Positions 35,799 through 48,600 of a stretch of DNA of 64,000 nucleotides are shown piece by piece (position 1 is the first letter of the stretch; each line of letters opens with the position of its first letter). Source of the DNA: Fistularia commersonii. Lineage: Eukaryota; Chordata; Actinopteri; Syngnathiformes; Fistulariidae. A model generated the notes under the pieces. The model had not been told where the DNA came from. It did no database searches and was given only the letters and a program-made list of their open reading frames with translations. The stretch lies in NCBI GenBank assembly GCA_037954325.1, contig JBBMNZ010000015.1:2232001-2296000 (forward strand), written 5' to 3'. The position numbers and the translations under genes were made by a program.

Positions 35799-36589
35799 GT
35801 GAGTTGTGCAAAAACCCATGGATGTGAAAAGTTCCTGATATAATGAATGATGATGAAAACTATGTTTGCATTATCATTGCATGCATATATATATATATAT
35901 ATATATATACAAAACATAGTTATTAACAAATGAAACAATTGTAAATACTTGCATTCCACTTCCTGATGCTCCAGATTTGAGTTGTGTGAGGGGAAATTTA
36001 TCAACAAAATTTCAACGTATTTATTTCTTTCATTAGCCCCCTTTTTTTCCTTGTTCCCCTTTTTGACATTGTATCAAATAAATCTTTTTTTAAACAGCTC
36101 CCTTAAATAGGTCGGCAGTCGTATTCCTCTGAGATGAGGATCCTGCATGGATGTGGCCGTTGTTTCTTTACTTATCTATGGATACCTGCTTGCAGCATCA
36201 TGGTTGCCTTAGTAACGGCTACATGTGATTCTTTACTGCAAGTTTTGGGGCCTCACAGTTTTGTCACAGCAAAGATGTAGCACACCTCAAGTGACTGAAA
36301 CTGACTAAAAATCCATTCAGGGATAAAATAAATTACCAAATATTAACGGACAATCAGACAACCCCTCAATGAGTGAATATTTAAATATATATTATATACA
36401 GTATATACACATATATGTATATCGTTGCCATTTTTTTTCCCCTGTCAACTGGCCCTATATATTTTATGTGTGTGTGTGTGTGTTTGTGTGTGTGTGAACC
36501 GGTGAATGCAAGATCCAATATAAAGTGCCTTGAAGCCCATGTATGACATATACATACATATCAGATACATATTGATTTATATAAAGATA

Positions 36590-36666
<77 letters not shown>

Positions 36667-39600
36667 TGAGTGTGTAAGTGAGTGAGTAGCTCTGAGCCTG
36701 TGTGTTGCGTGAGGACAAACAAGCTGCTTTGATAATTGAGCTCTGTTTGATGATAAAGCTCCATTGTTCACAGGTTAGTCTTCCAGTCAAATGATGATTT
36801 GAGGTTATTTTTTTAACATGAGAAGAAAATCTATGTGTCTACGTGACTGCAGTCAAACATCAAAATGCCTTTACAGACCCAGGGGTCGGTGGGGAGACCC
36901 CTGGTTCGAGGCATGTGTACCTGCCAGCTTTTAACTCACTGGCTGCTCTGGATTTCCATTTTATCTGCAGATCACTTGTGATCCGTTATTGCACATGATC
37001 AGATTGGCGTAAAACACCAAATTGCCCGGCAGCAGGGCAGGAAATCATTTGTGAAATCAACCAGACCCTAAAATAGATTGGTTGCCTTCCCTTCTGCTGT
37101 TTTTCAATTGTCAGAATAATAAGTTTGCCAAAAGTATCCTACATTTGTTGTAAAATGTACCTTGTCCTTATGTCCTTTTTCCACACTGAAAGCGCCAGCT
37201 GAATTTTTCAGAGCGGATAATGCAGTACAACACAACACCAAAAGTCATAAATCACCCGTGAAGAATTAGCATGAAAACATGGATGCGTGTGCATCCAATC
37301 CACATATCTCTATCCCAGGAACACACACCCTCTCTTGGTTTAAGAACAGGTTGAAAACCTTTAATTTTTGTGAATGAATGATAGTAACCTCATATCTTAT
37401 GATATCAAGGGGGCGTGGCTTGATCTTCTGCAGCGGTCTATTGTTATTTCTTTTATCACAATTAATGCTACATTGTATAATGTCAGCTATAACCATGTAA
37501 TGAATGCATTGCACTACTCTTATTATTAGAATTTATTATTAGTGTTACAATGAGTAAAATTTGGGCTGTTCCTCCCAACCTTCACACCGCCTCTCGGCCA
37601 CAATCACACCCTTGCTTTCTGTCTCTCTGTCCTCATTTTCTCTCTTTTTACACCCCAACAAGTTAAGACAGAAGGCCGCTCAGATTTCGCTGGGATGTCC
37701 AAGATTTCGTTTTTCTTCGCCGCTGTCACCAATCACTTGTTCACGGGGGAATGGGTGCCTTATCGTGCTTATTTTTGTACATTTCGTATATATACTTTCC
37801 TTTGGTAACTATTGTGCATATTTTATACTGTATTTTCCGGACTATAAGCCGCAACCCACAACATTTTAAGACAAACATATTTTTACATATATTAGCCACA
37901 CCAGACTATAAGTCACAGATATCCTCATTGTGAAATGAGATATTTACACAGAAAGATTTTGTAAATATTTATTTCCATACCTTAATTGATAATTGATGTT
38001 CCCAATCCTCCTCCTGTGCACTGAAGTCTTCTCCTTCAGTGTTGGAGTGGAAGAGCCTCAGAAAATCTCCGTCACACACCTTTTCAGTCTCTCTGTCAGC
38101 GTCGCTCCCAATGTCATTTTCATCTTGAGGCAGTTCCCTCTGAAGCAAACCAGCCTTTCCAAACGGTGGTGATCGTGGATTCTTTCACACTGCTCTGCGC
38201 TGTTAGGATCCACTGGCAGGCCTCAGAAAAGGATACTCTTCGCATACAGACAGTTTTTCTGACTGAATTCTCACCGCTTCATCCCACCTTGGAGTGCCGA
38301 TTTGAATGCACGATTAACACTGATGTCGAGTGGCTGCAAAAACTTTGGAGTGAAAAATATTTTGCGTGTCATACTGCGTTTTGTGTTGAATGCGCCAAAA
38401 TCTAGTGTCTTCTTCTTTGCATTGACCTCTTGTGTCTGGCTCATTTTTGCACTTCCAGGGCGCTTTCTAGAGCCCCCCTGATGGCTGTCAGCGAAGAAAA
38501 ATCCAGAGATAAGCCGCATCGTTGTATAAGCCGCAGGGTTCAAAACGTGGAAAAAAAAGTAGCGTCATATAGTCCGGAACATACAATATTGTAGCGAGTC
38601 ACGAATGTTGGGGTTTATGTTGATGCTTGTTTTCTGTGTAATTTTGGTGTTATTGGGAATTTTGTTGGTGTGGTTTGGGGTGCAAGGAATTCTGGGGCTT
38701 TGTTACCTGGAATTGAGCAGGAACAGAGTTGTATTGCAGGCTTGTGTGGCGTGGCTGCGGCTAACAACAGCTATGGCTTACAACCAGGTGTTTTCCCTGA
38801 CTAAAACGCTACAGTATATATTTTTGTTTTTATTCTGTTTTGCCACCAATAGCTGTCCACCAGGCCACAAGTAACTTTGTTCCATTCTCATTTGAGTGGA
38901 TTGACAATAAAACTTGCTTAAATCCTTGTTTGAATTCTTGAATGTGGGGTAACTATAAATCATTTTTAAGACGTGTGGTCCAGACCTGGGAAGTCTCATG
39001 GGATGACTGTGTTGGCACAGAACAAATAAAATCTGACTTAGACAAAAGAAATATCTGAAAATTTATGGGGTAAAGAAAAGTATTTGCACAAAAATGATGT
39101 CATGCATCTGTGGAAACCAAAAATACACATCATGACACGATGGGGCGATAAACTGGTTTGTGCAAACAGCCATTTGACTGGTTGATGATGATATTGACCT
39201 CAATTCATCATCATTGTCATGATCATTTGGATTTATGACTCATGAAACTGTCGACTGGAACCAACCTTAGCAAATTTTGCACATTTGCCGATTTTTCATA
39301 CGGAGGCCGCCCCTCCATTTACAATTCAATCACGCTTACAAAAGAAATCAAATAGCATTGTTTTTTACCAATGTAATTGTTTTTTTTACCAATTGTACCA
39401 ATACAAAAAAACTGAAACACAACTGAAACACCAAATTTACACACTTATAAATCATAAATAAATACAAAAAACTGACACACAATATAATCGGGCATTGTTT
39501 TACATGTGAAGAGTTTATGGTAATATTAGTTTTAATATGATTTGAATGATTTATTTTTTCGTCTTGATTTTGTGGCGCCCCTGGAGGCCATGGTACCCTT

Positions 39601-42600
39601 AGTGCTTGGCTATATTAACTCATTGGCCAGCCAGCTCTGTTTTCAACAGATATTCTCGTTCAGTCGCCACAAACATTTGTAATTCATCCTAAAGGGCCAG
39701 AAGTTCAGGTCGAATATATTTGGAGCACAAAGGGCCAGCAAAAGAATCAACAAGGTGTTTCTCCGCCCCAATTTTTCCGACTCCTGTTTTTTTTCTTCAC
39801 AGGGTAAACCTTACTACTTTGATCGCGTCTTTCAGTCCAACACCACCCAGGTGCAATTCTACGAAGCTGTGGCCCTGAAGATTGTCAAAGGTAAGAACAC
39901 ACACACACACACACAAGCTGCAAACAGGTGAACTTCTCGACCTTTATCTCAACACTAAAATGTACCTTTCTCTCTATCCTGATATGCACAGATGTTCTGG
40001 AGGGTTACAATGGCACCATATTTGCTTACGGGCAAACATCCTCGGGAAAAACGCACACGATGGAGGTAACGGAATGGCTTCGGATGGTGTAAAGTCAAAA
40101 GTAGCGTTGTGAGAATGGAGCTTCAAAATCTCTCTGCTTTTGATTATTGTTGTCTGCTAAAGGGGAAACTCCATGACCCAAATATGATGGGGATCATTCC
40201 CAGAATCGTCGGGGACATCTTCAACCACATCTTTTCTATGGATGAGAACCTGGAGTTTCACATTAAAGTATGGTTTCACTTACAGGAATTCTAATTTTGA
40301 TACAAATCTCATTTTCGGCCATTGCCTTTCAGGTTTCCTATTTCGAAATCTATCTGGACAAAATCAAGGACCTCCTAGATGGTGGGTGTGGCCTCCTATT
40401 ACTCAGGAGCAAATATGTTTGTTTTCTTTTGTTTGTTTTTTTTCATTTTTATACAATAATAACAATAAAAAAAGAAGCCACAACATTACTTGAGTATTTA
40501 ATGTTTTGTGCTGCTTATCAACTTTTAGTGCCATACTTGTCAAGCTAAAATAAAATGTAAAAATAGACAGATGCAATGAGAGAAAACAATCATTCAGTGT
40601 TTAGGAAGGGAAGTTAGAAATAAATAGACATGGTTATATAACACATAAGAGGAGGTCTGTAAGCAAATCAGATGTCAAAGCTAATTTGGCCCTCTTGATT
40701 TCACACCGTACATTTTAAACTGTATGTAAAATGAACAAAATACTCCTAAATTTGCTTTTACTATGTGAATCTTCTTGTTCAAAGTATTTTAATCGGTGGA
40801 TTTGCTTTATTCTCCACAGTAACAAAGACCAACCTCTCTGTGCACGAGGACAAAAACAGGGTGCCGTTTGTCAAGGTGAAGCATGTCAAAGTGGACTTTA
40901 GCTGAGGTTCAGTGTTATTTCTGTCCAAGAGTTCATCCCAGCAAGATATTGAAAGACTTTTATAGCACCGTCACTCAGCATGCTCAAGAACTATATAATA
41001 AAACTCATCCAACTTTTTTTTTTTTATAGTTTAAGCTGAGCAGTAAATCAGTGGATGTAAAATTTGAAGTTTAAACGCTTTAAAAGCCTCTTCCTTGAAA
41101 TTCCCTCTAAAGGCAGCCGTCTGATAGAGAACGCCATGGTGCCCTTTGTGGATAATCAGGTCTGTGTGAAGCAAGTGAGCACAGTGTCTCCTTGTGCCGG
41201 CTGTTTGTCCGCAGGGGTGTACCGAGCGTTTTGTGTGCAGTCCCGAGGAGGTCATGGACGCCATAGACGAAGGCAAAAACAACAGAAGCGTGGCTTTCAC
41301 AAGTGAGTTCTCGCAGTGTTGCTGCTTCTCATGGGTTCAACCTCAGCGAGTCTCCTGACTTCACCGAGACTCACAGCAGCCACACACACACACACACACA
41401 CACACACAAATACACACGGTGTAAACTGTGGATTCACACAACTTTCTTGTTGCTCAGATCTTTATTTGTTTGAAAAAAAAAGAAAATTCTCCACCATCCG
41501 TTGCCAGGAGGGCTTTCACATGTAGTGGGTGTAGTTGAACGATCTGCTTCAGCAGCATAATTTTATTTCCCATTTTTTCAACATTTTTTTTAACAATATG
41601 TTTCTATTTAGATGCAACATTTTCTCCTTTAACATATGATTACCTTAAAATGATCAGTCTTCAATTCAGTTTTTGTGGTGCATCAGTACAGAACTCTGAT
41701 AGGAGATGATATCAAATAGGGGTAAGGGTATCAAAGGTGGGGGTTGGACTATCACAGGAGATATACAGATACAGAAGACAAGAAAATCAATCAATATATT
41801 GGCTGATATTTATATATCAAGTAAAGTCAAAAAGTACTCAGTACTACTGAATTATGCTTCAGCTCTCAAGTATTTCATACAACACTTACATTTAGCAGGA
41901 TGTCAACATTATAATGGTGCCGCTGATTTTTACGTACAATGCGGCCAACATGTTATTTTAATGATTTGCAACAAGTCTTATCCATGCTTTGAGTCAAAAG
42001 ACTGACATTAAACATCCAGACATGTACTTTTGGTCAACTGACATCTTAACTGGGTGCCTGCAGTGAATGCATTTATAACAAGATGATAATACATTTTTCA
42101 TTTAGAAAAAAGATGTCAGTGTATCCCGGCTAACATATATTCATCAGTATATCGTGAAAGACCCAGTAGTGTCCAACAAAATGGCCTGTTCATGTATTAT
42201 TGGTAAGGTTCTCCTATTTGCCTCCTTCTTTTGAAAAAATATAAAGGCAATAGGCCTAAATGGATTGAGGTTACCTGAAGTAGTCGATCTCTTACAGCAG
42301 GTGTCTGGAAATTCTCTCAGCTGCGGCTTTTATTAACCGGTAATATCTTCTTTGAAGTGTACCAATGTGAATAATGTGTTTTTTCTCTTGTTTGCTCTGT
42401 GCATCAGACATGAACGAGCACAGCTCCAGGAGTCACAGCATCTTCCAAATCAACATCAAGCAGGAGCACACACAGACTGAGCAGAAACTCACCGGAAAAC
42501 TATACCTGGTCGACCTGGCCGGGAGTGAAAAAGTACCTCTTCTCTTTCTCTTACCCTCTCTCTGACTTCATCATGATTATATGTGATGGGGTTGAATTGA

Positions 42601-45600
42601 TCCGCTGGACTATGACTGGATTATCAGTTGTTCCATATTTGACTCACTAATTTAACAAATAAAACAGCAACTCACCATTTACATTCATACTGTTATAATG
42701 ATAATACTACTTCTACTAATAGAACTACCACGACTACTACTACTTGTAATAATACCGATAATAACAATAATTATGATAAAGATTATATAGGGTGGCTGTG
42801 GCTCAGTTGGAACAGTGGAGGGCATCCCTCCCATTGGAAGGTTACCGGTTGATATTAAGTTGTTCTTATTCTTAAATCCCAGCTCTTCCTGTCTGCGTGT
42901 TGAAATGTCACTGAGCCTTAATGAAAATGATGATGAGGGTAGTGTTACTACTGATAATAATGAATTATTAATATTAGTAGTTATATAGTAGTAATATAGT
43001 AGTAATATTAGTTGTTAATTCATATTAGTGTGTTGTTTATCAATAGTGGTTATCATTAACTAATATTTATTGTTTTATCTGCATGTGATGTGTTATGTGT
43101 ATGCTTTCTTATTCACTATTCTCTATTGTAAAATGTCCTTGAGTTTTAAAAAAGGCACCTACAAATAACAAGTATTATTATTATTGTTGTTGTTGTTGGT
43201 GGTATTTTTAATCGTAATAATAATAATAATAATCCTCGATTAACATATTTCAAGTATGATTTAAGAGGAAACCTTTTGAGCATTGGGGTTTGGAAATATC
43301 TTTCATATCATTTTGAAGTTTATCCTATGATTATTTATCATTCTATCAACCGGTACCTCATATGAAAAGTAGCAGTGGTACGGTGTCAATGTGATAATTG
43401 GATATGTGTTACCTCTAAAATTAATGTAAGGTCTGGATTTCTGTATCAGATGTGTTACTCGGAAATAGTGTTTTCAGAAAATAGTTACAAAAACATAGCT
43501 ACTGGCATCTTTATGTGAATTCAGTGTGTAGCATCTTGTTTTTTTTGACAGAAGCTGATGTCTCTCCTGTATCAAGTGTAAAATGACCCAAGGCGCTCAT
43601 CTTTCCAAACAACTGCATTGGCATATTACTCAGTAATCGAGTAATAAAGTGACGCCTGTTGTTCTTCTGTTTGAAAGGTGGGTAAAACCGGAGCGGAGGG
43701 CACAGTGCTGGATGAAGCCAAGATGATCAATAAGTCCCTTTCCGCCCTGGGGAATGTGATTTCAGCCCTGGCCGAAGGCTCGGTGAGAAAGTGGGACACA
43801 GCGGCTATATCAAGATGGTGGTGTGTTGTTTATCGGGGACGGTGTGAGAAGAAGAGTTGAATATTTCTGGATACAGTACTTTTTAGAACTATATGTTTTT
43901 ATTTTATCTTTTATTAATGTATCATTAGTGCAAATCAGGGAACCTTTTCTAAACAGCACATCCATATGGTGATTTACATGAGTGGTTAAACATTGTTTTT
44001 AAGGTCTATTAAAGACTAATTAGGATGGATTGTTCCATTATTCCTTTAAGTTTCAGCTTATATCTATATTTCACAACTAGACTGATATTATTAGGATTTG
44101 TGATATGGGGCCTCATTTGCTCATGATCCATGCATGTTCAACTTCAATTAATAGAATACTCATTTGCATCTTGTCTAATCCCTGTATGAATAATCCAGCC
44201 TCTGGGATAATTAATACGAAGTAAGGATGGTAAGTGGTGTCCCTCTCCTGTGTCAGACCTACGTACCATACAGAGACAGTAAGATGACCAGGATCCTGCA
44301 GGATTCCCTGGGGGGAAACTGTCGAACCACCATGGTCATCTGCTGCTCCCCCTCCGCCTTCAATGATGCTGAGACCAGGTCGACTTTGCTGTTCGGTCAG
44401 AGGTACGCGTCATCTCACACACTTGCAACTGCTGACATGGATACAAACGGCAGACAAACCAGGATGAGTTCTACCGAGCCCCGGTGTGGCTTTACAAAAC
44501 CATCTAGCTGCCACAGAAAGAGTATTTTCAGCATTTAACAACAAATTGTCTATTATAGTTTTGAAATAAACCCTTGTCATCCCAACATCATACAGATACT
44601 TATGACTGTCTTGTTACACTGACAAAAATTCAGTATAATTCATAGCTGTGGTTGGATGTTTATGAAACAGCTTTAGAGATGACCTGAGTGCAGCCGAGTG
44701 TTTTTTTTTTTTAAAGCTAATCAGAGACAAACCTTTCCACTGTAGCTAATTACCGAACTGTAGCTACATTTTTTTCCAATTTAATTTTTTTTTTTTTTGT
44801 ACGTTCCCTGTATCATAATTTTACCTTTTTATTAACTTGACTATTTTCCTGAATTTAATTCCTGATTTTAATCGTTCCAATCCACACTTTTCGAAGTGTT
44901 ACACCTATGGAATCACTACACTATTTGCGGGTTTTACAGCCTCTCTTAACTACGAGTGCAGTCCTTTATTATTTTATCATCTGGCGCAAACTCATTCAAA
45001 CAGGTAGATTTTTTTGATTTGATTCAAATCAGCTTCAACATAGTCCACAAAGTAGTGTGATTATTATAATTACTATTGTTATTACTTTTTATTGTAAAGT
45101 CAGAATCCAGAATTCTCTTTCTGCCTGGCCAGAGCGAAGACCATTAAGAACACGGTGAGTCTGAACATGGAGCTGACAGCTGAGCAGTGGAAGAGCAAGT
45201 GGGAAAAGGAGAAAGAGAAGAACAAGACCCTAAAAAACACCGTCACCTGGCTGGAAACTGAAATCAATCGATGGAGGAACGGTAAGGAAGCCCCAGTGAT
45301 GTGGTTCAGAGTTCCATGTGCTAGCGAGTCCAACACAGCTGAAGTAGCCTGAAGGGACCATATGACAATCATGTGTTGCAAAGGCTGGTAATACTTTATA
45401 ATGTAGCCAGTGTTTCATATTGGAACTTCGCGACGGTATAATGTGCCTTGAATCATGAAAAATATACTTCATATGTGTTCAGATGAAAAATCAGATGAAA
45501 AATATTTCCTCTGTTTTGCAACTACCAAAACCAGTAACACTGTCAAAATCAAATAGTTCCTCAAAAGAAATGTATAACATAAATGTTTTTTTAACAAGAA

Positions 45601-48600
45601 CATTAACAGCTATACTTATTTTTACTCACCAAGGAACAAAAGGTACAATAACAAATAAAAGAGTTGTCAAAGTATTTGTAGTTTACATAGGTTAGAAATG
45701 TAACGTCTCCAAACTAAATATAATATAATATAATATAATATAATATAATATAATATAATATAATATAATATAATATAATATAATATAATATAATATAATA
45801 TAATATAATATAATATAATATAATATAATATAATATAATATAATATAATATATCAGAAGGCCCCCCATGAAGAACAACATCATCCCAGTTTTCCCCGGCC
45901 CTGGTCACCATGGCAACCCCCTCTGGAGCCAGGCCCAGGGTTGCTGCTCGATGGCAAGTGTTTGGTGCCCGGGCCTGTACACATGGGGCTCAGCCAGGGA
46001 CAACCCAAAGGGATGACATGGGTCCCTCTTCACCACCCACAGTAAGGGGGTCAAAGGTTGACCGTGAGCCGGGCGGTGGCCGGAGCGGGGGACCTCGGCT
46101 GAGAAGCTAGCTCTTGGGACATGGAATGTCACCTCTTTGGCGGGGAAAGAGCCCGAGTTGATGCGCGAGGCTGGGAGATATAGACATAGTCGGACTCACC
46201 CAGACACACAGTGTGGGATCTGGAAACAGGCCTCTTGGGAGGGGCTGGACTCTTTTACTCTGGAGTTGCCCCCAGTGAGAGGTGCTTGGTAAGTGCGGGC
46301 ATGTTCATTGCTACCCAGCTTAGCGCCTGTATGTTGGGTGGACGAGAGGGTCGCTACCCTCCACCTTCAGGTGGGGGAACGGGATCTGACTGTTGTTTGT
46401 AGCTGTGCACCCAGCAGCAGTTCAGTTCACCCACTCTTCTGGGGGGTCCCTTGAGAGCGCTCCTACTGGGGACTCCTTCATTCTACTGAGAGACTGCAAT
46501 GCTCAAATGGGCAATGACAGTGCAATTTGGAGGGGCGTGATTGGGAGGAACACCATCCCCCCCCCGATCTGAACCCAAGCGGTGTTTTGGTATTGGACTT
46601 CTGTGCTCGTTATGGATCATCCATAAAAACACCATTTTCAGGCATAAAGGTGTCCATATGTGCACTTGGCACCAACGAACCTTAGGCCATAGTTCTTTGA
46701 TTGACCTTGTGGTCATGCCATCTGAATTGCAGCCACATGACACTCGGGTGAAGAGAGGGGGGTGTAACTGTTGACTGGTCATCAACTGAGCCCGCTCAGG
46801 TGGTGGGGCAGGATGCCAGTCAGACCTGGTAGACCCAAACGTAACGTGAGGGTCTGCTGGGAATATCTGTCAGAGTCCCCTGTTAGAGGAAGTTTCAACT
46901 CCCACCTCTGGCGGAACGACAACCACATCCCGTGGGAGGCGGGGAACATTGAGTCCGAATGGACTCAATGTTCTGTGCTTCCATTGTCGAAGCAGCAGAC
47001 CTGAGCTGCGGATGTAAGGCAGTCAGCGCCTGTCAGGGCCGCAACCCTCAAACCCCCTGTTGGACTCCAGCAGTGAGGGATACCGTCAAACTAAAGAAAG
47101 AGACCTAATGGGCCTTTCTGGCCTGTAGGGCTCCAGAGACAGCTGGCGGGTACCGGCAGGCCAAGCAGCATGGTGGTTGCTGAGGGAAAAACTGAAGCAT
47201 GGGAGGAGATTCTGATCCACCATTCAGCGGCTCAGGAGGGGGAAGCAGTGCTGGGGGAAGCACACTGGGTAAAGTGGGAGCGGGGCGCTGCTGACCTTAA
47301 CTTGAGATGTTGTAGATCCATGGCAGGAATACTTCAGGGACCTACTGAACCCAATCCAAATTCCTTCCAACAGGGAAGCAGAGCCCGGGGATTCTGGAGA
47401 GGACACACCTATTTCAGGGGCTGACGTTGCTTAGCCAGTCAAAAAAACTTTTCAGTAGCGTGGCCCTGGGGTGGATGAGGTGCGCTCTGAGTTCCTTAAG
47501 GCTCTGGTTGCTTTTGGTCAGTTCAGGCTACCACACCTCTGCCGCATTGTGTGGATGTTGGGGACAGTTTTATTGGACTGGCAGACGGGGGGGGTGATCC
47601 CCTTTTTAAAAAGGGGGATCAGAGGGTTTGCTCCAACTACATGGGATCACACTCCTCACACTGCTGAAGGTCTATTCAGCAGTACTGGGAAGGAGGATCT
47701 GTTGGGTCGCTGAACCTCAGATCTTGGAGGAGCAGTATGGTTTTCGTCCTGGTCATAGAACAGTGGTCCAGCTCTATACTCAGGGCAGGGTCCTTTTTGC
47801 CCAACCAGTCTAAATACGTTTTGTGGATCTATAGAAGGCATTTGACCATGTCCCGTGGGCAATCCTGTGGGGGTGCTCTGGGAATATGGGGTACTGAATC
47901 CCCGTTATAACCACTGGTCCCTGTGTGATCAGTGTCGGAGCTTGGTCTGCATTGCTGCTTGTAAGTCGGACCTGTTTCCAGTGAGACTCCACCAGGGCAA
48001 CCCTTTGTCACAGATTCTGTTCATAACTTTTATGGACAGAATTTGCAGCCAAGGCATCAAGGGGATCGGGTTTGGTGGTCGCAGGATTGAGTCTTTGCTT
48101 TATGCAGATGATGTTGTTCTGTCGGCTTCATCAGGCCATGATCTCCAGCTCTCACTGGAGTGGTTTGCAGCCGAGTGTGAAACGGCTGGGATGAGGATCA
48201 GCACCTCCAAATCTGAGACCGTGGTTCTCAATGGGAAATGAGCGGAGTGCCCACTCTGGGTCAGGGAAGAGGTCCTGGCCCATGTGGAGAAGTACAAGTA
48301 TCTCAGGGTCTTGTCCACGAGTGAAGGAAGGATGCTGCAGGAGATCAACAGGCTGACCGGTCTGATGTGGTGAAGAGGCAGCTGAGCAAGAAGGCGAAGC
48401 TCTCAATTTACCAGCTGGTCTACGTTCCTACCCTCATCTATGGTCAAGAGCTGTAGGTAGTGACCAAAAGATCAAGACCACGAACCAAAAATGAGTTTTC
48501 TCCGCAGGGTGGTCGGACTCTCCCTAAGAGATAGGATGAGAAGTTTGGTCATCCGGGAGGAGCTGTGAGTAGAGTTGCTGCTCCTCCACATGGAGAGGAG

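Larger units (their letters stand above)
35799..39802 (+). other. kif5b intron 1
   Basis: 4.0-kb GT-AG intron. It holds a short TA run (35887), a hexanucleotide array (36588) and a pogo/Tigger-like element (37828-38590). The remaining 2.5 kb shows nothing assignable; GTGGCGCCCCTGGAGGCCAT at 39573 may be a repeat fragment. Confidence 0.8.

Noticed and set aside
45133..45158. GTGAGT at 45154 as the exon 11 donor
   Set aside because: Using it would cut the neck after KNT; the conserved neck continues in frame to the GTAAGG donor at 45282.
45692..45911. Ile/Leu/Tyr-repeat open frames
   Set aside because: Translation of the (AATAT)n array.
46541..48241. Several open frames inside kif5b intron 11 as nested genes
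   Set aside because: They are pieces of one degraded LINE (CTWH, FRPG, YADD motifs), not host coding sequence.
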